Positions 23,571 through 32,705 of a stretch of 64,000 bases of DNA are shown here, one piece after another (position 1 is the stretch's first letter; each line of letters begins with the position of its first letter). The stretch is from Couchioplanes caeruleus (GTDB lineage: Bacteria > Actinomycetota > Actinomycetes > Mycobacteriales > Micromonosporaceae). The translations under genes were made by a program, and so were the position numbers. The stretch lies in NCBI RefSeq assembly GCF_003751945.1, contig NZ_RJKL01000001.1:7458501-7522500 (forward strand). Direction: 5' to 3'. Under the pieces are notes generated by a model, which did not search any database, was not told the DNA's origin, and worked only from the letters and a program-made list of their open reading frames with translations.

Positions 23571-24743
23571 TCAGCGCGCGAGAGCGAGGGCGTAGTCGGC
23601 CCACCACTGGCCGGCGGGGGGAGCGCCGTTGCCGCAGGCGCCGTCGGACTCGCCCGGTCGTTTGATCCACAGGTACGCGTCGACGAGAGTGTTCCCGGTA
23701 CGTGTGGTCGGCGGCTCGCCGAGCTTGCGGCCCACCGGGTTGCACCAGCGGGCGTCGCCACTGGTCCCGGCCCCCACAGGCCCGTTTCCGTTGCGGCTCG
23801 TGTCCACCACGAAGTGCGTGCCGTCGAGCTTTCCGGACAGCTCCGTACCGTACGAGATGTTCCTCGCGGTGGTCTCGAAGTTCGCCACGTTGAGGGAGAA
23901 GCCGTTGCTGCGATCCACCCCGGCCTGCCTGAGCGCGGCGGCGAGCTTGCCGGTGTCGGTGATCCACGTCGGGTTGCCCGCGTCCAGATAGACGCTCACC
24001 CCGGAGTTCTTGCGCAACGTGCCGATGGCCTCGCGCAGCAGCGCGAACCTCTCGGCCTTGCGCCCCTCGTCCAGGCAGCCCTGGACCGCCTGGGCGACCG
24101 CGTCCGGCTCCAGGATCACGACGGCCTTGTGCCCCCTCAGGGCATTGGCCATCGACGCGACGTAGGACCGGTAGGCGTCCGCGCCGGACGCCCCGCCCGC
24201 GGAGTGCCCGGAGCAGTCGCGATGGGGGATGTTGTACATCGTCAGCACCGGCAGCTTGCCGGCGCCGGCCGCACTGGTGACCAGTTTGCGGGCCCGGCTG
24301 GTGTACCCGGTCGAGGAGTCGGCGAACCAGGTCGCGTTGGGCCGGTCCGCGATCTCGCGGATCAACTGGGCGTCCCCGTCGCGGCCGGCGCTCTGGAAGT
24401 CCTGGACCTGTTTGGTGGCCGGACCGGACCGGTCGACGTAGAACGTCTTGCCGGCCAGCGCGCCGCCGGCCGGCTTCGCCGCTGCGCTCTTGGGCTTCGC
24501 CGGCGGCTGGCTCGCGGACGGGGAGGGTATCGACGTGGCGCTGCCCAGAATCGTCGAGGGCACCGGTGCGGCGCTGCTGACGGCGGCGCTGGGCGTGCTG
24601 CCGCCCGCGGTGTCCCGCTCGGTGGATTGATCGTCTCCGCGCGTGGCCACCGTCAGGCCGATGCCCGCGGCGACCGCGAGTACCGCGGACGCTGCGAGCA
24701 CCAGCCGGAGGCCACGGCTCGGCGGCTTGGCGTGGCTGACCAT
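23571..24743 (-). CDS. cslZ: GH6 endoglucanase of the hyphal-tip glucan locus (CslZ-like)
   Basis: A 390-residue secreted or membrane-anchored protein: a hydrophobic N-terminal segment (residues 12-30), a Ser/Pro/Ala-rich linker to about residue 95, then a glycoside hydrolase family 6 catalytic domain. GH6 marks are the VILEPDAVAQ segment carrying the general-acid aspartate, VYLDAGNPTW, a conserved SRNGNGP loop and the C-terminal WIKRPGESDG. It starts four bases after the glxA stop. In Streptomyces, CslZ hydrolyses beta-1,4 glucan made by CslA, and the order cslA-glxA-cslZ seen here is the conserved one. Confidence 0.9.
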   Translation of the reverse strand: MVSHAKPPSRGLRLVLAASAVLAVAAGIGLTVATRGDDQSTERDTAGGSTPSAAVSSAAPVPSTILGSATSIPSPSASQPPAKPKSAAAKPAGGALAGKTFYVDRSGPATKQVQDFQSAGRDGDAQLIREIADRPNATWFADSSTGYTSRARKLVTSAAGAGKLPVLTMYNIPHRDCSGHSAGGASGADAYRSYVASMANALRGHKAVVILEPDAVAQAVQGCLDEGRKAERFALLREAIGTLRKNSGVSVYLDAGNPTWITDTGKLAAALRQAGVDRSNGFSLNVANFETTARNISYGTELSGKLDGTHFVVDTSRNGNGPVGAGTSGDARWCNPVGRKLGEPPTTRTGNTLVDAYLWIKRPGESDGACGNGAPPAGQWWADYALALAR

Positions 24744-24747
24744 GGAA

Positions 24748-26700
24748 TCAGAGCACCTGTACCCAGCGGGCTACCGATGGCACGCCCTTGTTGTCCAGCA
24801 GGAAGAGCATGTACCAGCCGGACGGCACCAGGCCTTTCGTCTTGGGGATGGACAGGTCCAGGGTGTCGTCACCGGTGGGGGTGATGTCCACCGCGACGGA
24901 GCGCTGATCGACGTCCAGCACGTGAGTGACCGCGCTGGGCCGTACCAGTCGTGCGGCCTTGATCTGCGCCGCCTCCGGGGAGGTGAACTTTACGGTGGTG
25001 CCGCGCTGCACCGTGGCGGGGCCGTCGGTGATGGTCGGCCGAGCGCCCTGGAAGAGGTACGGCGGCGAGTACACCTCGATGCGCTTCTCGAAGGTGCCGG
25101 GCCCCTTCCCCGACTCGTCGTACAGCGGGTCGCCGCCCATCGTCACAACCCGGCCGTCTGGCAGCAGGATCGCCTCGGAGTGGTAGTTGCGGCCGACCGT
25201 CGACTCGGCCGCGGTGGCGAACGCGTTCTCGGCCGGACGGTAGATCTGCGCGTTGAACAGGTCGCTGCGGGTCTTATCGCCGTACTTGCCGCCGCGGTAC
25301 CCGGAGGAGCCGCCCGTGGTGAAGACCGTGTCGTCCGGCAGCAACACCGCGCTGAGGTAGCGGGCCGGCGCGGGCAGGTCCGGGCCGGGCTCGTACCGTG
25401 GCTTCTTCTGGTTCAGGTCGATGATGTCGGTGCGCTTGGTGGAGACCTCGGACTCGCCCACGCCGCCACCGCCGAAGATCATCACCTTCTGGTTCTGCGC
25501 GGGGGCCAGCAGGACCGAGGAGCTCGTCTCGGTCAGCTTCGGGTCACGCAGGCCGGGAACCTCCGTGAACTTGTTGTTCCGCACGTTCCAGATGCCCGGG
25601 GTGCGGCCCACGGTGTCGGAGCCGTAGCCGGCGTTGGAACCGGAGTAGAAGAAGTTGCCGTCCTTCATCATGTGGAAGGCCGGATAGGTCGGGAAGGTCC
25701 GCTTGAGTTCCGGGGCGTCGACCCACTTCTTCTGCGAGGCGATGTACTTCTCGTTGTCACCCGGGATGATCCGACCGAACTGGTCCAGGCCCGACACCGC
25801 CAGCACGTCGCCGTTCGGCAGCTCGGCGAGCGTCGGATACCAACGGTGCTTGACCATGTCGCCGACCCGGACGTACCGCTCGGTCTTCGGGTCGAACTCG
25901 TACGACGTCTTGTCGCCGCCGTACTCCTGCTTCTCCCGGGTGATCTTGTCCGACACGCCGTAGATGTTCTGCTTGTCCGCTCCGGTGAGGCCCTCGACGG
26001 CGTACTGCTGAGGCCTCTCGACGACGGAGCCGTCACCCTTCTTGACGGCATCCACCCAGACCTCGACCTCGCCGGCGTGGGTCATCACCTCGTCGCCGTG
26101 CTGCATCGTGGTGGCCGCGGGCAGGGTCACGTCCTCGCGGGTCTCGTACACGTCGCCGTCCGGCGCCACGACCTTGGTGCCCTTGGGGAACTCGCGCGGG
26201 CCACCGGCGACCGACTCATTCTTCAGCTTCATCACGCCGTACGCGTGCTCGATGTCCTCCGGGAGGACCTCGTAGTCCTTGGTGCCGCCGGCGACCAGCA
26301 GGTTGCCGTTGGGCAGGAAGGTGTGCCCGGCGCAGAAGACGTCGGTGGGCGTCGGCACCTCGGTGAACTTCTCCGACGCGGGGTCGTAGATGACCGTCCG
26401 GAAGGTGCCCGCCTCGAACGCGTCCCGGTTGTTGCCGCTACCCGCGATGATGAGCACCTTGCCGGTATTGAGCAGGGCCGCGTGGATCGCGTTGATCCGG
26501 AAGTCCCGCGGCACCGACAGGCCGGCCCAGTGGCCGTACTTCTCCTTGTAGGACTGCCGGTTGATGTTGAACTCGTGCAGCGCATCGGTGGCGGCGGCGA
26601 CCATCGGCCGGTTCACCACGACGACAATGCCCAGAACGAGAAGTGCGACCAGGCCACTCCCGAGGCGCCTGGCAAGTGCGGGGCGATTACGGGGCTTCAT
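24748..26700 (-). CDS. glxA: Copper-radical oxidase GlxA
   Basis: About 650 residues with an N-terminal membrane anchor followed by a Kelch-type beta-propeller and a C-terminal all-beta domain, as in galactose oxidase and GlxA. The DVFCAGH segment holds the cysteine expected in the Cys-Tyr cofactor, RNYHSEA supplies the axial tyrosine and a histidine copper ligand, and SAVTHVLDVDQ supplies the other histidine. ATG 26700 overlaps the cslA stop (ATGA). In Streptomyces, GlxA oxidises the glucan made by CslA and is needed for its deposition at hyphal tips. A longer open frame upstream is only a shadow inside cslA. Confidence 0.95.
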   Translation of the reverse strand: MKPRNRPALARRLGSGLVALLVLGIVVVVNRPMVAAATDALHEFNINRQSYKEKYGHWAGLSVPRDFRINAIHAALLNTGKVLIIAGSGNNRDAFEAGTFRTVIYDPASEKFTEVPTPTDVFCAGHTFLPNGNLLVAGGTKDYEVLPEDIEHAYGVMKLKNESVAGGPREFPKGTKVVAPDGDVYETREDVTLPAATTMQHGDEVMTHAGEVEVWVDAVKKGDGSVVERPQQYAVEGLTGADKQNIYGVSDKITREKQEYGGDKTSYEFDPKTERYVRVGDMVKHRWYPTLAELPNGDVLAVSGLDQFGRIIPGDNEKYIASQKKWVDAPELKRTFPTYPAFHMMKDGNFFYSGSNAGYGSDTVGRTPGIWNVRNNKFTEVPGLRDPKLTETSSSVLLAPAQNQKVMIFGGGGVGESEVSTKRTDIIDLNQKKPRYEPGPDLPAPARYLSAVLLPDDTVFTTGGSSGYRGGKYGDKTRSDLFNAQIYRPAENAFATAAESTVGRNYHSEAILLPDGRVVTMGGDPLYDESGKGPGTFEKRIEVYSPPYLFQGARPTITDGPATVQRGTTVKFTSPEAAQIKAARLVRPSAVTHVLDVDQRSVAVDITPTGDDTLDLSIPKTKGLVPSGWYMLFLLDNKGVPSVARWVQVL

Positions 26701-28568
26701 ACGTACGTCTTCTCCATCGTCTTCGGATCGAGGGCCCGCCTCTTGCCCTTCGGGCGCTGCAGGGTCTGGATCTTCCACACGGTGATCGGTAGCAGGCAGA
26801 TCACCAGGTTGAGGCTCGGCCACAACCACATCGCGCCGTCCACGTGCCCGAGGAACGGCGAGACCGCCAGCAGCGCGGCGTAGAACGCCGCCCAGGACAG
26901 GCTGTGCTTGAAGGTGAGCGGGCGGTCCGGGCTGGTCGAGTCGCCCTTGGGCGTCACCACGAAGCCGGCCTCCCGGCGCAACAACGCGCCGAAGAACGAC
27001 GACACGTAGATCGGGGTGGACAGGGTGGAGACCAACATTCCGGGCAGGCCGGAGGTGCCCTCCTCCTCGTGCGGGCTCACGTTGTGCCGCCGGTTGAACA
27101 GGTACAGACCGATCTGGAACAGCGCGGCGTCGACGTACAGCATCAGCCACACCTCCTGCGGTACCTGTACGCCCTTGGCGCCGAGCAGCAGGTAGCAGGC
27201 CGCCACGCTGGCGCCGAGCACCCAGGCGAGCGCGGTCAGCGGGTAGTACGACATGAGCAGGGCGTAGTGGAACGCGCGTCCGAAGCTGAGCTTCCAGAAC
27301 ATCTTGCCGAACTGCCGCACCACCACCTCGTCGGTGCCCCGGGACCAGCGGTGCTGCTGGCTGAAGTAGTCGGTCCAGGAGGACGGACCCTCGCCCACGG
27401 CAAGCACGTCGGGGGTGTAGACCGAGCGCCAGCGCTTGCCGGTCTCCGGGTTGTTGGTGCTGTGCATGACCAGGCTGGTGGCCATGTCCTCGGTGATCGA
27501 GTCCTGCAGGCCGCCGATACTGCGCAGCGCGGAGATGCGCACCGCGTTGTTCGTGCCCACCAGCATGGCGATACCGCGCTTGTTCCCGGCACGCTGCAGC
27601 AACGAGTGGAACAGGTACTGCTGCGACTCGGCCCAGCGGGTCACCACGCTGTCGTAGTTGCCGTAGACCTGCGGGCCGACGACGAACCCGACGTCCGGAT
27701 CGCGGAAGTAGCCGAGCAGGCGCTCGCAGAAGTTCGGCTGCGGCACGTGGTCCGGGTCGACCGAGACGAACACGTCGTACGAGTCGCCGTGCCGGTCGAT
27801 CCACGAGTTGTAGTTGCCGTGCTTGGTCTTCGCCTTGAAGGCGCCCGCCTCGGTGTTGTACTGGGGCAGGCCCTTGCGGCTGTAGTGCCGCACGCCGATG
27901 CGGTGGCACATCCGGCGGACCTCGGGGCTGTCACCCTCGTCGAGCAGCCAGACGTCGTACGGGCCGGCGTACCGGATGTCCATGGCGGCGCTCAGCGTGC
28001 GCTCGACCATCTCCAGCGGCTCCTTGCCGGGCACGATGGTCGTCAGGAAGGCCACCCGCAGCGTCGGGTCCGGGACGACCGGCTGGGGGTCGCGGGCCCA
28101 GATCGTCGCCAGGCACAAGGTGACGACGTTGATGAGCCGGAACAGCTCGATCAGCGTGGTCGCGACGATCATGAAGATGGTGGCGCCGAACAGCAACGGC
28201 TTCAGGTCCGGGTCGGGCAGTTCGATGCTGGCGAGCAGCCAGCCGAAGAACGTGCTCTCGAAGGCGAAGGCGAACAGCGTGATGAACACGGTCGCGATCG
28301 GCCGCCGTCGGGCGAGCCGGCGCATCTTCACCCGGTAGGGCTCGCCGCTCGTCGAGGTCTTGTCCGGCCGCTCCGCGGGGCCGGCGAGCACGCTATAGGC
28401 GCTATAGCCGTATTTATACGGAAGGATGAGCGTTTGGTCGTTGCCGACGCTCATCCTCTCCTGGTCCAACCGAGACCGTGGAATGGGGATGACCCGGGTG
28501 TCGTCCACAGACCGCTGTTTATGTTGGTGGTGTTCTGGACCCGAGGAGGGGGTCTGAACAACGCTCAT
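26697..28568 (-). CDS. cslA: Cellulose synthase-like glycosyltransferase CslA
   Basis: About 623 residues: two N-terminal membrane helices, a family-2 glycosyltransferase domain and several C-terminal helices. Catalytic marks are LLDEGDS, VSVDPDHVPQ (DxD), the TEDMATS aspartate and QQHRWSRG (the QxxRW motif). It polymerises UDP-glucose into a beta-glucan at growing hyphal tips. I chose ATG 28568 because AAAGG lies six bases upstream; the longer reading to 28661 would run through an inverted repeat in the leader. It heads the operon with glxA and cslZ and has a long, structured leader. Confidence 0.95.
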   Translation of the reverse strand: MSVVQTPSSGPEHHQHKQRSVDDTRVIPIPRSRLDQERMSVGNDQTLILPYKYGYSAYSVLAGPAERPDKTSTSGEPYRVKMRRLARRRPIATVFITLFAFAFESTFFGWLLASIELPDPDLKPLLFGATIFMIVATTLIELFRLINVVTLCLATIWARDPQPVVPDPTLRVAFLTTIVPGKEPLEMVERTLSAAMDIRYAGPYDVWLLDEGDSPEVRRMCHRIGVRHYSRKGLPQYNTEAGAFKAKTKHGNYNSWIDRHGDSYDVFVSVDPDHVPQPNFCERLLGYFRDPDVGFVVGPQVYGNYDSVVTRWAESQQYLFHSLLQRAGNKRGIAMLVGTNNAVRISALRSIGGLQDSITEDMATSLVMHSTNNPETGKRWRSVYTPDVLAVGEGPSSWTDYFSQQHRWSRGTDEVVVRQFGKMFWKLSFGRAFHYALLMSYYPLTALAWVLGASVAACYLLLGAKGVQVPQEVWLMLYVDAALFQIGLYLFNRRHNVSPHEEEGTSGLPGMLVSTLSTPIYVSSFFGALLRREAGFVVTPKGDSTSPDRPLTFKHSLSWAAFYAALLAVSPFLGHVDGAMWLWPSLNLVICLLPITVWKIQTLQRPKGKRRALDPKTMEKTYV

Positions 28569-28624
28569 CGACAACCTTTCACGTCGGGCTGGTGGGACCC
28601 GGTCCGGCGGAGTGCACGACGCTC

Positions 28625-28656
28625 CGTAGCGTGCTTTCTTAAACACGCTACGTAGC
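28625..28656. promoter_or_regulatory. Inverted-repeat cluster upstream of cslA (operator candidate)
   Basis: A 9-bp arm CGTAGCGTG (28625-28633) is perfectly matched by CACGCTACG (28644-28652) across a 10-base A/T-rich loop. A third half-site immediately follows, so that GCTACGTAGC (28647-28656) is itself a perfect palindrome. It lies about 57 bp upstream of the cslA start. It could be a repressor operator or a leader hairpin; I do not recognise the cognate protein. Confidence 0.5.
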
Positions 28657-28945
28657 GCCACTATAAGTGACTATCGATGCGTCTCACGCTTCTGAGCTGC
28701 GTCGATGCCGTTGCGCACGGCCACCCAAGGTGGCACCTCCAGATTGCGGTTCGGTAAACATGATCGAAATCGAGTTCTTCATCACTCTCCGTATATGTGG
28801 GTTCGTGACAATTTCCCGCTTTATCTGACGGCTCGCCGACACTGCGGCGCGTCATGGGCAGGTCTGTGGCCGGCGCCCGAGGTCGGCGCCGACGCGTCGA
28901 GGTCTGCCGGTGCCCGTCGACCGTGGCTCGGTCGGCCCGCGCCCG
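28657..28945. other. Non-coding region upstream of cslA
   Basis: No convincing gene. The DNA is less GC-rich than its surroundings. Read on the minus strand it can form two short hairpins near 28705-28735 (GCCACC/GGTGGC and GCCGT/ACGGC), and a TTGTCA with TATACG further upstream is a loose promoter match. It is probably the promoter and long leader of cslA. A 64-codon frame here shows no coding features. Confidence 0.5.
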
Positions 28946-30157
28946 TCAGGTCCGCTCCGCGGCGGCGACGGTGAGCTCCGACATCCCGGCGGTCGCCTCC
29001 ACGTCGATGCGGTCCGCGGCCCTGGCCCAGTTCGCCGGGGTGAACAGCGAGCCGGCGGGAACCCGCGAGTGGCTGCGCCCGTTCAGCACGACCTGATCGG
29101 CTCCGCCGCCGACGCGGACCCGCACCGGGACCCGGCCGGCCGTGCGGACGTCGAAGAGGCTGACGCCGCCCGTCATCCGCACGTTGAGCGTCCCGTCGGG
29201 GCGCGGCAGCGTCAGGTTGATCCGGCTCGCGCCGCCGGTCAGGTCCACCCCGCTGACTCCGCCGCCGCTCAGGTCGATGGTGCTGAGGCTGGCGCCGCCC
29301 GCCACCCGCAGGTCCCAGCGCACCCGTGAGGTCAGCGTGATGTCGACCGTCCCCGGGTGGCTGCCGTCGGTCCGGTCGAGGAACAGCCGGACCCGGCCGT
29401 CCTGCTCGGCGGCGCGCGGCACGATGGCGCTGTCCTGCGGCGTGCTGACCGCGTAGAGGCGGTCGCCGAGGTCGGCGGTGCGCAGCATGACGGCCGTCGC
29501 GCCGTCGACCACGTCGAAGCCCGCCGCCGTGCGGTCGCCCAGCGGCGCCATCGCGGTATGGCCCGGCGCGGGGCGGTCCGCGACGGGGGGTGCGGCGGGT
29601 TCGGTGGGGGCCGGGGCGCCGGAGCCGGCCGGGGCGGCGGCGGCCGGGCCGCGGCGGCCGGTGTCGCCGCCGGAGTCGTCGGTGCCGCGCCCGAGCAGGG
29701 TGGCGCTGCCGCCGATGAGCAGCAGGGCGGCGGCGAGGCCGGCCCCGTACAGCCGGCGCCGCCCCTGCACTCGGCCGCGGGAACCGGTTGCAGGTAGGGC
29801 CTCGTGGGGCAGGGTATCCGCGAGCGTGGCTTCGAGCGCCGTGGCTTCGTGCACGGCCTCCTCGGGCGGGTCGTCGTTCTCCGGCGGTTCGTCGCTCGCG
29901 AGGGCAAAGTCGGTGATAACGGGCCATTCGACCGTGGGCTCGTCGCCCGGCAGTGGCGCGTCGGGACAGGCCGCGGGCAGGTCGGAGGGAACGTCGCCGA
30001 GGATCCGCGGGCTCACATGCTCGCCGGTCGCCATCATCCAGGAAGCGAGCCGCCCGCCGGCCTCCTGCGGCGGTGCGGCGCTCGGTGGTGCCGCGGCGGG
30101 CGCCGGCTGGTCGGGGGACTCGGCGGCGTGGTCTCCGGTCTCTGGATTCTCCTGCAT
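28946..30157 (-). CDS. Single-pass membrane protein with extracytoplasmic beta-repeat domain
   Basis: About 403 residues. An acidic, Pro/Ala-rich N-terminal half (to about residue 135, cytoplasmic) leads to one membrane helix after an RRRLY anchor, then an Ala/Pro linker, then an outer domain of about 190 residues. The outer domain has regular short beta-strand repeats (for example IDLSGGGVSGVDLTGGAS), resembling the DUF4097-type beta-helix fold. Function is unknown. ATG 30157 follows GGGAGG seven bases upstream. It is divergent from the lipase gene. The layout resembles actinobacterial surface proteins or anti-sigma-like sensors, but no anti-sigma domain is visible. Confidence 0.75.
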   Translation of the reverse strand: MQENPETGDHAAESPDQPAPAAAPPSAAPPQEAGGRLASWMMATGEHVSPRILGDVPSDLPAACPDAPLPGDEPTVEWPVITDFALASDEPPENDDPPEEAVHEATALEATLADTLPHEALPATGSRGRVQGRRRLYGAGLAAALLLIGGSATLLGRGTDDSGGDTGRRGPAAAAPAGSGAPAPTEPAAPPVADRPAPGHTAMAPLGDRTAAGFDVVDGATAVMLRTADLGDRLYAVSTPQDSAIVPRAAEQDGRVRLFLDRTDGSHPGTVDITLTSRVRWDLRVAGGASLSTIDLSGGGVSGVDLTGGASRINLTLPRPDGTLNVRMTGGVSLFDVRTAGRVPVRVRVGGGADQVVLNGRSHSRVPAGSLFTPANWARAADRIDVEATAGMSELTVAAAERT

Positions 30158-30297
30158 GGGGTGGCCTCCCTGCCTGTCGGTGCCACCCACCGGTACGCAC
30201 GGGAACCACCCGATGGTCGGGTCGGCGCCGAAGTTTCCCGGCACGCATCTTTGCCCAGCGGGCATTCCGGCCCAGGTCGGTGCGCGAGGATGGGGGG

Positions 30298-31077
30298 ATG
30301 CCGCGCCGCCGTAGCCTCCTGATCGGTGCGTCGTCCGCCATGGCCCTGGTTCTGCTGGTGGTTCTCGGCATCCGGCTGGTCGCCGACGACCGTCCCTCGG
30401 CCCGCCCGGACCAGGCCAGCCCGGGGCCGGTCCTTCTCATTCCCGGGTACGGAGGCAGCCAGGCGTCGCTGGCTCCGCTGGCCGACCGGCTGACCTCTGC
30501 CGGCCGCCGCGCCACCGTGCTCGCTCTGCCCGAGGGCGGCACCGGCGACCTGCGACGGCAGGCCGCGGTCCTCGACGAGGCCGTGCGCCGGGAGCTGGGC
30601 GATGGCGCGCCCTCGGTCGACGTGGTCGGCTACTCGGCCGGCGGCGTCGTCGCCCGGATCTGGATCGACCGGTACGAAGGGGAAGTCGTCGCGCGCCGGG
30701 TGGTGAGCCTCGGCTCGCCCCTGCACGGCACCCGGCTCGCCGGCGCCGGCGCGGCCTTCGCCCGTAAGTCCTGTCCGACCGCCTGCCGGCAACTCGCCCC
30801 CGGCAGCGATCTGCTGGACGAGCTGGCCGACGCTCCGCTGCCGGAGCGGTTGCCCTGGCTGTCGGTATGGACGGAGAACGACGAGACCGTCCAGCCGCCG
30901 GACTCCGCCCGCCTGGACGGCGCGGTCAACGTGGCGCTGCAGCGGCTTTGTCCCGACGCCCGGGTCGCGCATGGAGCGCTGCCGAGCGATCCGATGGTGA
31001 TCTCGCTGGTACTGCAGGCCCTGGGCACGGCCGCGCTGGCGGCACCGTCCGACTGCCCCGCACCGACCACCGGCTGA
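30298..31077 (+). CDS. Secreted or anchored lipase/esterase (alpha/beta hydrolase)
   Basis: A 259-residue protein with an N-terminal hydrophobic signal or anchor (residues 6-28 after RRR). The alpha/beta-hydrolase core has the oxyanion-type LLIPGYGG, a GYSAGG nucleophile elbow with the catalytic serine, an acidic residue in WTENDETV and a histidine in VAHGALPSD, so a Ser-Asp-His triad is plausible. It resembles actinobacterial triacylglycerol lipases that act outside the membrane. Two cysteines (CPTAC) near the middle could form a disulfide. It is the only gene of its rightward unit; the substrate is unknown. Confidence 0.85.
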   Translation: MPRRRSLLIGASSAMALVLLVVLGIRLVADDRPSARPDQASPGPVLLIPGYGGSQASLAPLADRLTSAGRRATVLALPEGGTGDLRRQAAVLDEAVRRELGDGAPSVDVVGYSAGGVVARIWIDRYEGEVVARRVVSLGSPLHGTRLAGAGAAFARKSCPTACRQLAPGSDLLDELADAPLPERLPWLSVWTENDETVQPPDSARLDGAVNVALQRLCPDARVAHGALPSDPMVISLVLQALGTAALAAPSDCPAPTTG

Positions 31078-31147
31078 CCCCGCAGGAGCCGACCGATTCA
31101 GTGGCGACGGAACCGGTCGCGGGCTGGGCACGGTACAGCAGAAGACC

Positions 31148-31571
31148 ATGACGGCGAAGGCGCGGGTGTTCCTACCGAAGGGCACCCAGGTCGCCACGGC
31201 CCCGGCGGGCTGTGGCCAGATCGTCGACGGCCCTCCCACGCCCGATGCCTGGGAGTATCTGTGCGAGGTCGGCGAGCGCATCGATCCGGCGCGGCCGAGA
31301 GGTTCCGCTCCAGTTGCGCATCACCGAGGTGATCGCCGGCGCGACCGGGCAGGTGCAGGTCACCGCGGCGTGTGGGTCGTGTGAGCGCGACAAGTCCGAC
31401 GACAAGGCACGGATCGTCGTCAACGGAAGTGGTGGCGGGAGGAGTGGGCTGCCGGTGACCGGTGCGCCCGTCGCCGCGGTGGTGGGCGGTGCTCTGACGT
31501 TGCTCGCGGCAGGCGCTGGTGTCCTGCTGCTCACCCGGCGACGCCGGACGCGCTTCCTGGCCCGGCTGTGA
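31148..31571 (+). pseudogene. LPXTG-anchored surface protein, frameshifted
   Basis: Two partial frames together make one protein. Frame 1 from ATG 31148 runs through WEYLCEVGERIDPARP; near 31300 the sense continues in the next frame as EVPLQLRITEVIAGATG and ends at 31571. Dropping one A near 31300 joins them cleanly. The second part ends in a textbook sortase signal: LPVTG, a hydrophobic stretch, then RRRR. The first frame alone reads on into a basic, low-complexity tail. The N-terminus lacks a signal peptide, so the gene may also be truncated there. A sequencing error is a real alternative to a mutation. Confidence 0.7.
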
Positions 31572-31684
31572 GCCTGGCGGGCGCAGGGATCCCCTTGGCT
31601 CGGAACGAGTTCATTGGTCAGTGACTCCGGTCACCTGCACCGGGCTCGGTAAGGGTCCGTGATGGTGAAGAGGCGTGGCCGCGG

Positions 31685-31748
31685 GCGCTTCCGCAGGTGG
31701 GCGCTTCCGCAGGTGGGCGCTTCCGCAGGTGGGCGCTTCCGCTGGTGG
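31685..31748. repeat. Four tandem copies of a 16-bp repeat
   Basis: GCGCTTCCGCAGGTGG is repeated head-to-tail four times (31685, 31701, 31717, 31733), the last copy with A to T at position 11. The 16-bp period is not a multiple of three, so it is not a coding repeat. It lies about 90 bp before the universal-stress-protein start. Confidence 0.95.
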
Positions 31749-31835
31749 GCAGATGGAAGACGACTCGGGCCTCCGGTCGACCGGTCGTGCCGACCGGCCC
31801 TGGACCGCGGCGCCGGCGTGAGCGAGCCTGGGGGC

Positions 31836-32705
31836 ATGACCGCATCTGCTGCACGAGTGATCATCGGCTTCGACGGCTCGCCGGCGGCGAGCGCCGCGGT
31901 CGACGTCGGCGCGAAACTGTTTCCCGGCGCACGAGCGTGGATCGTTCACCTGTGGACGCCGCCGTTCGCCAGCGAGACGTTGCGTCGGCGACTCTGGAGC
32001 GGGACGGCGAATGTCGACGAGTACGCCGAAGCGATCGAGCTCGAAGGCGCGCGGGAGGCCGAGCGCGTCGCCGGTGTCGGGGTCACCCTGGCCGCAGCGG
32101 CCGGCTGGCGGGCCGAGGCGTTGGTGGAGCGTGGCTACGGCGGTGACGGAGTCCAGTTCGCGCAGCTGGCCGAGAGGCTCGACGCCGACGTGGTCGTGGT
32201 CGGCTCCCGGGGGCTCGGCGGCACCCGGGCTGTGCTCGGCAGCGTGTCGGACATGGTGGTGCACTATGCCCGGCGGCCGGTACTCGTGGTTCCGCACCCG
32301 TTGCTGGCCGCGGATCGTGCCGCCCTCGCCGACGGATCGATCGTGACCGGCTGGGACGGGTCCCCGGACGCGGAGGCCACCCGCAATGCGGCCCGTACTT
32401 TGTTCGGTGGCCGGGAGATCGAGCCGGTCGCCGTGGAGGACCGCGGCGGGCCGCAACCCGAACCCGTCGACGGTGCGGTGACGGTCCTGCACCATGACGG
32501 CATGCTGCCCCGATCCGGTCGTGCGATCGCGGGCGCGCTGAGCGCGTACGCCCGTAAGCGAAATGCCGCCGTGCTGGCCGTCGGCTCGCGGGGTCGCTCG
32601 GCGGTCGAGGAGATCCTGCTGGGATCGGTGGCGATGGCGACCCTGCACCAGGCCCATCGGCCGGTCCTGATCGTGCACCGCAGAGGGGAGGATTCTGCGG
32701 CGTAG
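31836..32705 (+). CDS. Tandem-domain universal stress protein
   Basis: About 289 residues holding two UspA domains. The first begins RVIIGFDGSPAA and has the nucleotide-binding VVVGSRGLGGTRAVLGSVS loop; the second begins SIVTGWDGSPDA and has VLAVGSRGRSAVEEILLGSV. Such proteins bind ATP and are induced by stress or hypoxia in actinobacteria. I chose ATG 31836, where homology starts; the frame is open back to 31659 through the tandem repeat, but that extension is Arg/Gly-rich and unlike the family. The ribosome site is weak (GGGGG). Confidence 0.9.
   Translation: MTASAARVIIGFDGSPAASAAVDVGAKLFPGARAWIVHLWTPPFASETLRRRLWSGTANVDEYAEAIELEGAREAERVAGVGVTLAAAAGWRAEALVERGYGGDGVQFAQLAERLDADVVVVGSRGLGGTRAVLGSVSDMVVHYARRPVLVVPHPLLAADRAALADGSIVTGWDGSPDAEATRNAARTLFGGREIEPVAVEDRGGPQPEPVDGAVTVLHHDGMLPRSGRAIAGALSAYARKRNAAVLAVGSRGRSAVEEILLGSVAMATLHQAHRPVLIVHRRGEDSAA

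Noticed and set aside
24643..26883. A 746-codon plus-strand frame across glxA
   Set aside because: Shadow of glxA, which has clear family motifs on the minus strand.
24748..27909. Reading glxA as a 1053-residue protein
   Set aside because: The extra N-terminal part is an out-of-frame reading of cslA; ATG 26700 overlaps the cslA stop and starts with a membrane anchor.
28392..28407. GCTATAG direct repeat with palindromic look
   Set aside because: It lies inside cslA and encodes a repeated GYSAYS-type segment; codon choice explains it.
28661..28855. A 64-residue minus-strand ORF upstream of cslA
   Set aside because: No ribosome site, no family resemblance, and it spans leader hairpins.
31212..31571. 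An independent 119-residue LPXTG protein
   Set aside because: Its first third is an out-of-frame reading of the front part of the same gene; a single frameshifted gene explains both frames better.
31685..31748. CRISPR array
   Set aside because: The copies are contiguous with no spacers, only 16 bp, and there are no cas genes.
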